Shown here: positions 16,646-24,047 of the stretch, piece after piece | How positions within the stretch are numbered: the stretch's first letter is position 1 | Layout of the letters: the number at the start of each line of letters is the position of its first letter | Assembly: GCA_024710705.1 (NCBI GenBank) | Contig: JANJUF010000114.1 | Coordinates: forward strand, 1-42,497 | Direction of reading: 5' to 3' | DNA: 42,497 nucleotides | From: Gemmatimonadaceae bacterium | GTDB lineage: Bacteria > Gemmatimonadota > Gemmatimonadetes > Gemmatimonadales > Gemmatimonadaceae | Made by a program: the position numbers and the translations under genes | The notes under the pieces: generated by a model | What the model saw: the letters and a program-made list of their open reading frames with translations, nothing else | Told to the model about the DNA's origin: nothing | Databases searched by the model: none

Positions 16646-16936
16646 ATGTTCCCCCTTGTCGCCCCACCGCGTCTGACCGCCGAGCACCGCCTTGAGTTCC
16701 GGCGAGAGGCGCTCGAGATGTTGGAGGCGGCAGTTCGGACGGGCGCGTCCGTCGTCGAAGTGGATCTCAGTGCCTTGGTCGAGATTGACGCATCGGGGCT
16801 CGGAGTCCTCATCCTGCTCCAGAAGCGCGCCCGCGAAGCCGGGCTACGAACCCGTCTGCTACGGGTGCCCGGCCTGGTGACGGCGCTGCTCGAGTCCACG
16901 CGGCTGAATCTGCTGTTTGATTACGACGCCACCTGA
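16646..16936 (+). CDS. STAS-domain protein (anti-sigma factor antagonist-like)
   Basis: 96 residues from ATG 16646, with GGAG at 16636-16639; an in-frame ATG at 16610 would add 12 residues not belonging to the domain. The protein is a single STAS domain: VVEVDLSALVEIDASGLGVL carries the conserved phosphorylatable serine (S50 in DASGLG), followed by the helix LLQKRAREAG and strand LRTRLLRV. Such SpoIIAA/RsbV-like proteins bind anti-sigma kinases or similar partners and are switched off by serine phosphorylation. No kinase or sigma factor lies next to it. It is the only gene after the riboswitch before a terminator, so it is the probable riboswitch-controlled target. Confidence 0.88.
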   Translation: MFPLVAPPRLTAEHRLEFRREALEMLEAAVRTGASVVEVDLSALVEIDASGLGVLILLQKRAREAGLRTRLLRVPGLVTALLESTRLNLLFDYDAT

Positions 16937-16940
16937 ATCC

Positions 16941-16972
16941 ACGGCGGGCGCGCGCTTGGCCGCGTCCGCCGT
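16941..16972 (+). terminator. Hairpin terminator after the STAS gene
   Basis: ACGGCGGGCGCG / CGCGTCCGCCGT, 12-bp arms with a single G-U pair and an 8-base loop, five bases downstream of the STAS stop. Only a short T pair follows. Confidence 0.6.
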
Positions 16973-17032
16973 TCCACTGGGGCGCGTGGGGCAGTAGCCT
17001 TCGGGCATGTTGCGTCCCCCGAATTGCGTTCC

Positions 17033-17731
17033 GTGACCCCGCTGCTCGAGGCCGCCGCGCTGACGCGGACGTTCGGAGCTCGCCGCGCCGTGGATGGGGT
17101 GAGCCTCGCCCTCGCCGCCGGCGAGGCACTGGCGCTGTTCGGGCCCAACGGCGCAGGCAAGACGACGCTGCTCCGGCTACTGGCCGGCCTCCTCAAGCCC
17201 GGCGCGGGATCGGCGCACGTGGCCGGCCAGCCCCTGCCGTCCGTGCCGGCGCGCGCACGCGTCGGGTTGATCTCGCACCGCACGATGCTCTATGACGCCC
17301 TTTCGGCGCGCGAGAACGTGCGCTTCGCGGCGCGCCTGCACGCCCTGCCCGACGCCGCCGGCGCCACGCAGAGCGCGCTCGAAGCGTTGCGGGTTGCCGA
17401 CCGAGCCGACGTGCCGGTGCGAGCCCTGTCACGCGGTCTCCAGCAGCGGGTGGCGATCGCCCGCGCCGTCGTCCACTCCCCCGACGTGATCCTCGCCGAC
17501 GAGCCCTACACCGGGCTCGACGAGCAGGGCAGTGCGGCACTCACGGCCTTGCTCCGCGAGCGCCGTGTGGCCGGCGCGGCGCTGGTGGTCGTCACGCACC
17601 ATCTGCAGGAGGGGCTGGCGGTCGCCTCACACGCCGCCATCATGCGGCAGGGTCGCTTCGTCCGGCAGGAGGCCACGGATGGCCTCGACGCCTCCGTGTA
17701 CGCGGCCACCTATCGCGAGCTGGTTGCATGA
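17033..17731 (+). CDS. ccmA: Heme exporter ATP-binding protein CcmA
   Basis: 232 residues from GTG 17033; TTG 17024 is an alternative that adds three residues. Walker A is GPNGAGKTT at 37-45, the signature is LSRGLQQRVAIARA, Walker B is VILADEPYTGLDE and the switch histidine is in VVTHHLQE. The short length and the following ccmB and ccmC identify it as CcmA, the ATPase of the CcmABCD complex. That complex releases heme-loaded CcmE for cytochrome c maturation in the periplasm. It overlaps ccmB by ATGA. Confidence 0.9.
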   Translation: MTPLLEAAALTRTFGARRAVDGVSLALAAGEALALFGPNGAGKTTLLRLLAGLLKPGAGSAHVAGQPLPSVPARARVGLISHRTMLYDALSARENVRFAARLHALPDAAGATQSALEALRVADRADVPVRALSRGLQQRVAIARAVVHSPDVILADEPYTGLDEQGSAALTALLRERRVAGAALVVVTHHLQEGLAVASHAAIMRQGRFVRQEATDGLDASVYAATYRELVA

Positions 17732-18420
17732 ACACCGCGCCGCCGGGACTCCTCGCCGCCGCCTGGCTAATTGCCCGCAAGGACCTCGCCATCGAGTTCC
17801 GCACCCGCAGCGCCTTCCTCTCAGCGCTGGTGCTCTCGTTGCTCTCGCTGGTCATCTTCTACTTCGCCTGGGACCCCACCGCGGTGGCCGCACTCGACGT
17901 CGCGCCCGGCATCCTCTGGGTGACCTTCACCTTCTCCGGTCTCCTCGGCCTCCATCGCTCCTTCGGAGTGGAGGCGCAGGAGCGGGCCATGGACGCCCTG
18001 CTCGTCGCGCCGGTCCCGCGCGAGTCCATTTTCCTTGGCAAGGCATTCGCGAACCTCGTCTTCGTGCTCGGCGTCCAGCTGGTGGCGCTGCCGGCGTTGG
18101 CCCTGTTCTACAACCTGCCGTTCGGCACGGTCGTCAGTTCGCTCGCGCTCGTGATGGTCTTGGCGGCCATCGGCCTGGTGTGCGTCGGCACCCTGTTCGC
18201 CGGCATCACCGCCAACACGCGAATGGCCGAGCTGCTGCTGCCCGTGCTGGCGCTGCCGTTCTTCGTGCCGATCGTGCTGCCGGCGGCGACGGCCACGGCG
18301 CGCTTGCTCGCCGGACGGCCACTCGCCGAGAGTATGGCCTGGCTGCGCATCCTGCTCGCGTTCGACCTCGTCTTTCTTTACGCTTGCACCATCGCCTTCC
18401 CCTTCACGCTCGAAGACTGA
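17728..18420 (+). CDS. ccmB: Heme exporter permease CcmB
   Basis: 230 residues from ATG 17728, overlapping the ccmA stop. Six membrane segments are visible, and the family signature FSGLLGLHRSFGVEAQERAMDALLVAPV with the following ESIFLGKAF is intact. CcmB is the membrane partner of CcmA in the CcmABCD complex. The N-terminal LIARKDLAIEFRTRSAF segment is also typical. Length matches the family (about 220-230). Confidence 0.93.
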   Translation: MNTAPPGLLAAAWLIARKDLAIEFRTRSAFLSALVLSLLSLVIFYFAWDPTAVAALDVAPGILWVTFTFSGLLGLHRSFGVEAQERAMDALLVAPVPRESIFLGKAFANLVFVLGVQLVALPALALFYNLPFGTVVSSLALVMVLAAIGLVCVGTLFAGITANTRMAELLLPVLALPFFVPIVLPAATATARLLAGRPLAESMAWLRILLAFDLVFLYACTIAFPFTLED

Positions 18421-18424
18421 TCGG

Positions 18425-19129
18425 ATGACCTCAACCCCCTCAGCCCGCGCCCGCGCCGGCATCGACTGGTTCGCCCTCGTGGCCATCGTCGCCATGGGCG
18501 CCGCGTTCGTGCGCGCCATCGTCTTCACCCCGCCGGACCGGTTGCAGGGCTTCGCCCAGAAGATCTTCTACGTGCACCTGCCGTCTGCCTGGGTGGCGTT
18601 CCTCGCGTTCGGGCTCACCGCCATCGCCGGTGGCGTCTGGCTCTTCCTCAAGGATCCGCGGCTCGACCGCTTCGCCGAATCGTCGGCGGAAGTGGGCGTC
18701 ATCTTCACCACCGGCGTGCTGATCTCCGGGCCCCTCTGGGGCAAACCGATCTGGGGCGCTTGGTGGGTGTGGGACGCGCGGCTCACGCTCACGCTCTTCC
18801 TGTGGTTCCTCTACCTCGGCTACCTCGTGCTCCGGAGCGCGGTGGATGACCGCGAGGCCCGCGCCCGTTACTCCGCGGTGGTGGGAATCCTCGGCGCGCT
18901 ACTCATCCCGTTCATCCATCTCAGCGTCTACATCTTCCGCACGCAGCATCCCACCCCAATTGTCGCCAACCCCACCGGCATCCAGATGCCCGGCGTGATG
19001 ATCACCACGCTCTTCCTGGCGCTGGGCGCCTTCACGTTACTGTATGTCGCCCTGGTGCGCGCCCGGATGCGCCTCGCCAGCGAGCGTGACGCGCTGCTCG
19101 ACCAGGCCGCCGCGGAGTCCACGCCGTGA
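18425..19129 (+). CDS. ccmC: Heme exporter/heme-handling protein CcmC
   Basis: 234 residues from ATG 18425, five bases after ccmB. The periplasmic tryptophan-rich motif is WGAWWVWDARLT (WWVWD at 113-117). Heme-ligand histidines are H51 in YVHLPSAW and H165 in FIHLSVYIF, matching the two axial histidines of CcmC. Six helices are visible. CcmC loads heme onto CcmE. The stop shares its last A with the ATG of the short downstream gene (TGATG). Confidence 0.95.
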   Translation: MTSTPSARARAGIDWFALVAIVAMGAAFVRAIVFTPPDRLQGFAQKIFYVHLPSAWVAFLAFGLTAIAGGVWLFLKDPRLDRFAESSAEVGVIFTTGVLISGPLWGKPIWGAWWVWDARLTLTLFLWFLYLGYLVLRSAVDDREARARYSAVVGILGALLIPFIHLSVYIFRTQHPTPIVANPTGIQMPGVMITTLFLALGAFTLLYVALVRARMRLASERDALLDQAAAESTP

Positions 19130-19263
19130 TGCCTGACAACGCGATCTACTATCAGGTGGCCTACGGCGCGATCATCGCGCTGTTCGTCGGATACGCCTTC
19201 TCTATCCGGCTGCGCCGGCAGGCCATCGCCCGCAAGCGCCGCGACGCCGAGCGGGCCCGGTGA
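19129..19263 (+). CDS. ccmD: CcmD-type small membrane protein
   Basis: 44 residues from ATG 19129, coupled to ccmC by TGATG. It has the CcmD layout: a short polar N terminus (MPDNAIYYQV), one hydrophobic helix (AYGAIIALFVGYAFSI) and a strongly basic cytoplasmic tail (RLRRQAIARKRRDAERAR). CcmD stabilises CcmE within the CcmABC complex and is often missed because of its size. Its stop overlaps the GTG of ppa (GTGA). Confidence 0.85.
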   Translation: MPDNAIYYQVAYGAIIALFVGYAFSIRLRRQAIARKRRDAERAR

Positions 19264-19802
19264 TCCATCCCTGGAAGGATCTCCCGCCGGGGCGGATGCC
19301 GCCTGAGGTCGTGACGGCCGTGATCGAGATCCCCCAGGGCGCGCGCAACAAATACGAGCTCGACAAGGAGTCCGGCCTCTTCCGGCTCGACCGCGTGCTC
19401 TACTCGGCGGTGCACTATCCCGGCGACTACGGGCTCATCCCGCGCACGCTGCACGAGGACAACGATCCGCTCGACGTCCTCGTGATGATCAAGGAGCCGA
19501 CCTTCACCGGCTGCCTGATCGACGTGCGCCCGGTCGGCGTGCTCAAGATGCTCGACCGGGGCGAACCCGACGACAAGATCCTTGCCGTCCCGGTGGACGA
19601 CCCGATGCATGGCGAGTACTTCGACATCGCCGACCTCCCGACGCATTACCTCAAGGAGATCGAGCACTTCTTCGCCATCTACAAGGACCTCGAAGGGAAG
19701 CGCGTCGAGGTACTGGGCTGGGGAAAGAGCGACGACGCCGTGCGGATCGTCACCGAGAGCATCGTGCGCTACGCCGAAGCCTACCTCTCGCAGGGGCCCT
19801 GA
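19260..19802 (+). CDS. ppa: Inorganic pyrophosphatase (family I)
   Basis: 180 residues from GTG 19260. It hydrolyses pyrophosphate to phosphate in the cytosol with magnesium. The family signature DNDPLD (D67, D69, D72) is intact, as are the flanking KYELDKE near 31-37, HYPGDYG near 52-58 and VPVDDP near 110-115. Family I enzymes are normally 170-180 residues. The start overlaps the ccmD stop, so it is translated from the ccm transcript, an uncommon partnership. Confidence 0.95.
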   Translation: MIHPWKDLPPGRMPPEVVTAVIEIPQGARNKYELDKESGLFRLDRVLYSAVHYPGDYGLIPRTLHEDNDPLDVLVMIKEPTFTGCLIDVRPVGVLKMLDRGEPDDKILAVPVDDPMHGEYFDIADLPTHYLKEIEHFFAIYKDLEGKRVEVLGWGKSDDAVRIVTESIVRYAEAYLSQGP

Positions 19803-19815
19803 GGCGGGACCGGCG

Positions 19816-20448
19816 TCAGTCGCCCGCGCCCAGCCAGCGCTTCATCTGTTCGCGCAGGGAGTCGGCGCGCTCGCCCTTGGGGACCTTCGTCACCACGGTG
19901 ATGCTGCCCATCACCGCGCCGCCCTTCACGCGCACCACCGGCGCCCCTGGAATGGCGGGGCGCGACTTGTCCTCGACCGTGCCGAGCATCGAGCTGCAGT
20001 CGACCTCGACGCCGACGCCGGGCGGCAGGGTGATCTTCGCCTCGCCGAGCATCACATCGAGGTCGAGGTCAATCCCCTCGAGCGGGATCTGCGCCTCGCG
20101 CAAATCGAAGTGCAGGCTGCCGAGGATCGTCTTGGCGGTGATGAAACGCGCCGGTGACCAGGCTCCCTCCTTTTTCACCTCGGCAAAGAACGCGACGTAC
20201 CGCTTCTCGTCCGGGCCGATGCCGCGGCCGGGTGCGTAGTAGGGAGCGCTTGGCCGCGGCGCCGGTGCCGGTGCCACCGGCAGGCGCACCACTGCGAGTC
20301 CGTCGAGCACCGTCAGCAATGCGGCGCGATCGGTCGAGCGGTACGCGCGCTCCAGCCGCGCCTCGAGTTCGCCGGTGCTGAGTTGGTCGTGTGCGTAGGC
20401 GGTGCAAAGCTGCTGCACCACACGCTCCCGCTCGAGGTCGAGGCTCAT
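19816..20448 (-). CDS. DUF1707 / LiaF-like C-terminal domain protein
   Basis: 210 residues from ATG 20448, overlapping the upstream stop (ATGA). Residues 1-55 form a DUF1707 (SHOCT-like) helical module: ERERVVQQLCTAYAHDQLST, GELEARLERAYRSTDRAAL. Residues about 100-195 form a beta-helix-like domain as in LiaF/cell-wall-active antibiotic response proteins (GSLHFDLREAQIPLEGIDLD, MLGEAKITLPPGVGVEV, GGAVMGSITV). A proline/alanine linker joins them. No membrane helix is seen. Family members are linked to envelope-stress sensing; that role here is inferred. Confidence 0.82.
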   Translation of the reverse strand: MSLDLERERVVQQLCTAYAHDQLSTGELEARLERAYRSTDRAALLTVLDGLAVVRLPVAPAPAPRPSAPYYAPGRGIGPDEKRYVAFFAEVKKEGAWSPARFITAKTILGSLHFDLREAQIPLEGIDLDLDVMLGEAKITLPPGVGVEVDCSSMLGTVEDKSRPAIPGAPVVRVKGGAVMGSITVVTKVPKGERADSLREQMKRWLGAGD

Positions 20449-20921
20449 CGGTCGAGCGCCCCGTACCCGCTGCGGTAGTAGAGCAGGGGATTGCCCTCGT
20501 GTACCTGGGTGGCGACGACCTCGCCGATGAGGATGGTGTGGTCGCCTGCCACGTGACGGGCCGCGGTGCGGCACTCGAGGTGGGCCAGTGTGCCCGCCAG
20601 CAGTGCCACGCCGAGTTGCCCGCGGTCGTAGGCCACGCCGTCGAAGCGGTCCACCTCGCGCTCGGCGAAGCGCCGCGAGAGCGGCTCCTGGTCTTCGGAC
20701 AGGATGTTGACCGCGAACGCAGTCGCGGATTCGAGCACCGGCGCCACGGAGGCGGCGTGGTCCACGCACACGAGGATCAGCGGCGGATTGAGGGAGAGGG
20801 AGCTGAACGCGCTCACCGTCATCCCGACATCGCGCCCATCGGCGTCGCGGGCCGTGATGATCGTGATGCCGGACGCGAAGCGTCCGAGGGCAGCGCGGAA
20901 GGTGGAGGGATCGACAGGCAT
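20445..20921 (-). CDS. Flavin reductase family protein (FMN-binding, HpaC-like)
   Basis: 158 residues from ATG 20921. Landmarks are LGRFASGITIITARDADG near residues 12-29, the FMN-binding MTVSAFSSLSLNPPLILVCV near 34-53, FAVNIL near 68 and LECRTAARHVAGDHTILIGEV near the C terminus. The family reduces FMN/FAD for a partner monooxygenase or acts on other flavin substrates. No monooxygenase partner is present nearby, and it is translationally coupled to the DUF1707 gene. Confidence 0.9.
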   Translation of the reverse strand: MPVDPSTFRAALGRFASGITIITARDADGRDVGMTVSAFSSLSLNPPLILVCVDHAASVAPVLESATAFAVNILSEDQEPLSRRFAEREVDRFDGVAYDRGQLGVALLAGTLAHLECRTAARHVAGDHTILIGEVVATQVHEGNPLLYYRSGYGALDR

Positions 20922-20928
20922 GGGGAAC

Positions 20929-21681
20929 TCAGAGGCGGGGTGCGGCGAGCACAACGGCGGCGCTCGCCCCTACCAACGTACACAGGAGGTTCACGGTGTC
21001 ATTCGTCATCCAGGCGAGGCCACCGCGGAGCTCGGTGGCAGCGCCGCAGTGGTGGAGCACGCGTTCGGTGGCTCGCTGGCAGTTGGGGCACCTGCGCTGG
21101 GCCTGCACCGAGGCGCCGAGCACGCTGTCGCCTATCGAGCCGGCCACGCCGGCGAGCCCCAGCCACGGCGCCAGGGCCAGCTCGCCACCCACCAATCCTG
21201 CACCGGCTACGCCCACCGCCAGGCCACCGGCAAGACTCCCCGCAAATCCCACCGGCGTCACGCCGCCAGAGAGCCCGACGTCGAGCGGGCGTCCACTGAG
21301 GATTCCGCGGGGCTGTCCGCCCCACAGCATCCCCAGCTCCGTTGCCCACGTGTCGGCGGCGGCAGCCGCGAGGGCGCCCAACGCCGCCACGCCCCACCAC
21401 GGCTGACCAGTGACGGTGTGCGACACCGCGGCCAGCCCGAAGATCGCACCGTTCGCCAGTACTTGCCGTGCCGTGCGCGGGGCAGGCGGTGGCAGGGCGC
21501 TGGCAGACCGCGCCTGCTTCACCGACGCACCGAAGCGCGTCAGCGCGGCCGAGGCGACGAACCAGGCGATCAGCAGCGCCCCCCAACCCCATCCTGCCAG
21601 CACCGCCATGGTGCCCACGCCCCACGCCGCGATGGCACCGCGCCTCGAGAGCGACCCCGTGCGGTGGGCCGCGAGCGCCAC
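20929..21681 (-). CDS. DUF92 family integral membrane protein
   Basis: At least 250 residues from GTG 21681. DUF92 (TIGR00297) features are the ADTWATELGML motif, the glycine-rich ILSGRPLDVGLSGGVTPVGF and the block AGSIGDSVLGASVQAQRRCP with a CPNC pair. About six membrane helices are seen. The frame continues upstream without a normal start to a CTG at 21723 that overlaps the stop of the preceding gene (CTGA); the extra residues (LIHRAAVGLGAAGFVALAA) complete the expected first helix. A CTG start is therefore possible. Function is unknown; a few relatives act in phytol/isoprenoid phosphate metabolism. Confidence 0.82.
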   Translation of the reverse strand: MALAAHRTGSLSRRGAIAAWGVGTMAVLAGWGWGALLIAWFVASAALTRFGASVKQARSASALPPPAPRTARQVLANGAIFGLAAVSHTVTGQPWWGVAALGALAAAAADTWATELGMLWGGQPRGILSGRPLDVGLSGGVTPVGFAGSLAGGLAVGVAGAGLVGGELALAPWLGLAGVAGSIGDSVLGASVQAQRRCPNCQRATERVLHHCGAATELRGGLAWMTNDTVNLLCTLVGASAAVVLAAPRL

Positions 21682-21719
21682 GAACCCCGCCGCGCCGAGG
21701 CCGACGGCTGCGCGATGGA

Positions 21720-21995
21720 TCAGATCGGGCGCGATCCCCGCACCTCACGGAGCAGGCCGAGCGCCCGGTCGCGCAGCGTGGCCGTGGCGCGCACCGCGCC
21801 GCCCACCCGCAGCATCGTGCGGTGGTACGCGCGGGCCGCCGCGAGGGCCAGGCGGCAGGGGGTGCACTCCGCCGCGTGCGCCTCGGCGCGGGCCGCCGAG
21901 AGGGCATCCGCCTCCGCCGAGACGACGTCATCGAGCATCGCGGCGAATGCCGCGCAGGGGGATTTCGGGTCTGTCGGGAGAGGCGTGTCTTGCAT
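21720..21995 (-). CDS. Small zinc-finger anti-sigma-like protein (zf-HC2)
   Basis: 91 residues from ATG 21995. The centre has an HxxxCxxC arrangement (HAAECTPC, about residues 40-47), the signature of zinc-associated anti-sigma factors and the putative zinc-finger domain zf-HC2. The remainder is alpha-helical, and the C terminus is basic (LRDRALGLLREVRGSRPI) without a membrane helix. No sigma factor gene is adjacent; the stop overlaps the possible CTG start of the DUF92 gene. Confidence 0.75.
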   Translation of the reverse strand: MQDTPLPTDPKSPCAAFAAMLDDVVSAEADALSAARAEAHAAECTPCRLALAAARAYHRTMLRVGGAVRATATLRDRALGLLREVRGSRPI

Positions 21996-22011
21996 TGACC
22001 TTGCGGGGAGT

Positions 22012-22057
22012 GCCGGGAACACTGACTCAACCATTAACTTCGTCCACGGTTCCCGGC
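22012..22057. promoter_or_regulatory. 9-bp inverted repeat in divergent promoter region
   Basis: GCCGGGAAC (22012-22020) and GTTCCCGGC (22049-22057) form a perfect dyad with a 28-base spacer between the divergent zf-HC2 and V4R-like genes. Each arm contains GGGAAC, like the -35 element of ECF sigma factors, pointing towards both genes. Confidence 0.45.
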
Positions 22058-22076
22058 CAGTCTCCCACCCCCGCGA

Positions 22077-22697
22077 ATGTCCCCGACTGTCGATCCCCTC
22101 CTTCCGTTGTCCCTCCTCGAGGCCGTCCGCACGGTGGACCTGCCGGATGGCGAGTTGGAGACGGAGTTCGTGGAAGAGCTCCGTACCAAGCGCTTTGGCC
22201 TCAGTGATACCGTCCACGCGCAGATCCGACGGTATCACGACGCGGTGAAGCGGGGGCAGCGCCCGTCCGCCGAGGAGGCCGCCGCGATCGCGCGCCTGAT
22301 CGGACGCCGGCCGGACGCCGAGGCGGTGTTCCGCGAGGGCGGTCGCAGTCTCGCTCGCCGAACCTATGACCGCGTCTCGGGGCCGTTACGGAGGCTGCTG
22401 CACATCCTGCCATCGCTGTTCGCGCGCCCCCTCGCGCTCGGCCAGATCCGCCGCATCGGGGCGCGCTACCTCGGTGGCCAGGTGCGCCGCGTCGGCGCTT
22501 CGATCCATCTCGAAGTGCGCGGGTCGGTGACGCTCGATGCCGCCCCGCGCCAAGGGGGGTGCACGTTCTACGAATCCGCCCTGCGCGAGTTGATGCAGCA
22601 GTTGGTGGATGGCGTGGGCTCCGTGGAGCACGTCCGCTGCGCCTCGCGTGGCGAAGGCTCCTGCGAGTGGCGCGCCCAATGGCGCGCGGTGCGCTGA
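22077..22697 (+). CDS. V4R-like domain protein of unknown function
   Basis: 206 residues from ATG 22077. Residues about 1-85 are helical and charged; residues about 95-206 resemble the V4R/heme-NO-binding type fold. The ending VEHVRCASRGEGSCEWRAQW has the CxxxxGxxxC arrangement that closes V4R domains, and FYESALRELMQQLVDGVGSV is the helix before it. Such domains bind small ligands or metals in signalling or aromatic catabolism. No catalytic or DNA-binding domain is seen, so family assignment is tentative. It is two bases from the M24 gene. Confidence 0.5.
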   Translation: MSPTVDPLLPLSLLEAVRTVDLPDGELETEFVEELRTKRFGLSDTVHAQIRRYHDAVKRGQRPSAEEAAAIARLIGRRPDAEAVFREGGRSLARRTYDRVSGPLRRLLHILPSLFARPLALGQIRRIGARYLGGQVRRVGASIHLEVRGSVTLDAAPRQGGCTFYESALRELMQQLVDGVGSVEHVRCASRGEGSCEWRAQWRAVR

Positions 22698-22699
22698 CC

Positions 22700-23884
22700 A
22701 TGCTGTCGCCCACCACCCTGCCGGCCATCCAAGGCGCGCTTCGCGAGGCGCAGCTCGACGGCTGGCTCGTCTATGATTTTCGCGGACTCAACCCGGTGGC
22801 CGCCTCGGTGCTGGGCATCCACGGGATGGTCACGCGCCGGATCTTCGCCTGGATTCCTGCCTCTGGCAGGCCCATCGCCATCACCCACGCCATCGAACCC
22901 GGCCCGTGGGCTGCGTGGCCCCCGGCCTGGGAGAAGCGCGTATACAGCGCCTGGCGCGAGCTCGAGGCGATGCTCCCCGCGCTCGTGCAGGGCAAGCGCA
23001 TCGCCATGGAGTACTCGGCCGGCGATGCGGTGCCGGTGGTGGATCGCGTGCCGGCGGGCGTGATCGAGATGGTGCGGGCGGCAGGGGCCACCGTGGAGAC
23101 CAGCGCCGAGCTCGTGACGCGCTTCTTCGCCGTCTGGAGCGACGCGGAGATCGCGTCGCACCAGGAACACGCCGAGCGGCTCCGCGCGCTGGCCCATGAG
23201 GCCTTCGCCCGGATTGGCACCGCCGTGCGTGCTGGTACGCCAATGCACGAGCACGAGGTGATGGCCTGGTTGCAGGAGCGCTTCGCGTCCGAGGGGCTGT
23301 GGACCGACCACGGTCCGAACGTGTCGGCGAGCGAGAACGCGGCGAATCCGCATTACGAGCCCTCGGCCGCACAGCCGCGCGCCTTCAAGCCGGGCGATGT
23401 GGTGCTCATTGATCTCTGGGCCACGCAGCAGCGCCCAGGGGCGATGTGGGCCGACCAAACGTGGATGGCCGTGATCGGCCCGCCGAGCGCGCGTCAGCTC
23501 GAGGTGTGGACGGCAATCCGCGACGCGCGCGACGCCGCAATCGCGTTGCTGACCGCGCGCCTGGCCGCTGGCGCCACCGTGCAGGGGCGCGAGGCCGACG
23601 CAGCGAGCCGCGCCGTGATCGAGGCGCGCGGGATGGGGCAATGGTTCACGCACCGCACCGGGCATTCGATTGACGCGCGCGGGTTGCACGGCATGGGCCC
23701 GAACATTGATGACCTCGAGACGCGGGATGAGCGCGCACTGATCCCCGGGGTGGGGTTCTCGATCGAGCCTGGTGTGTATTTGCCCGGGGAGTTCGGCATG
23801 CGCACGGAGGTGAACGCGTTCGTTGGTGCGTCCGGGCTGGTCGTCACGCCGTCGGTCATTCAGCGCGACCTGATCGTTCTTTGA
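22700..23884 (+). CDS. M24 family metallopeptidase (Xaa-Pro aminopeptidase-like)
   Basis: 394 residues from ATG 22700. The N-terminal creatinase-type domain occupies about 1-160. The pita-bread catalytic domain follows, with the five metal ligands assignable as D in LIDLWAT, D in WADQTW, H in HRTGHSID, E in SIEPGVYL and E in MRTEVNAF. The histidine of GPNVSASENAANPHYEP is also in place. M24 enzymes of this type release N-terminal residues before proline. No signal peptide, so cytosolic. The gene ends shortly before the palindromic repeat at 23906. Confidence 0.88.
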   Translation: MLSPTTLPAIQGALREAQLDGWLVYDFRGLNPVAASVLGIHGMVTRRIFAWIPASGRPIAITHAIEPGPWAAWPPAWEKRVYSAWRELEAMLPALVQGKRIAMEYSAGDAVPVVDRVPAGVIEMVRAAGATVETSAELVTRFFAVWSDAEIASHQEHAERLRALAHEAFARIGTAVRAGTPMHEHEVMAWLQERFASEGLWTDHGPNVSASENAANPHYEPSAAQPRAFKPGDVVLIDLWATQQRPGAMWADQTWMAVIGPPSARQLEVWTAIRDARDAAIALLTARLAAGATVQGREADAASRAVIEARGMGQWFTHRTGHSIDARGLHGMGPNIDDLETRDERALIPGVGFSIEPGVYLPGEFGMRTEVNAFVGASGLVVTPSVIQRDLIVL

Positions 23885-23905
23885 TTGTTGCCGGGCTGGG
23901 CTTCG

Positions 23906-24042
23906 GTGCGCGGTCGGGCGGCGGGGGAGCGTCGTCGTTCGCGCCCGCGCTGACACGCTGCGAGCCTCGCCAACTGCGGTGAGTCTCGGAGCGTCCAAGG
24001 CGTTGGCCCCGAAGTCCCGGGTCCACACCCGACCACGCGCAC
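23906..24042. repeat. 137-base palindromic intergenic repeat, copy 1
   Basis: Imperfect terminal inverted repeats (GTGCGCGGTCGGG at 23906-23918; CCCGACCACGCGCAC at 24028-24042) enclose a central hairpin, ACGCTGCGAGCCTCGCC (23955-23971) against 23978-23994 with three mismatches. By eye it differs from copy 2 (31962-32099) at about ten positions. It sits between two convergent genes. Confidence 0.85.
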
Positions 24043-24047
24043 GGAAG

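Noticed and set aside
23906-24042. Palindromic repeat as an integron attC site
   Set aside because: Size fits, but the RYYYAAC and GTTRRRY core sites are not present at the ends and no integrase or cassette layout is visible.
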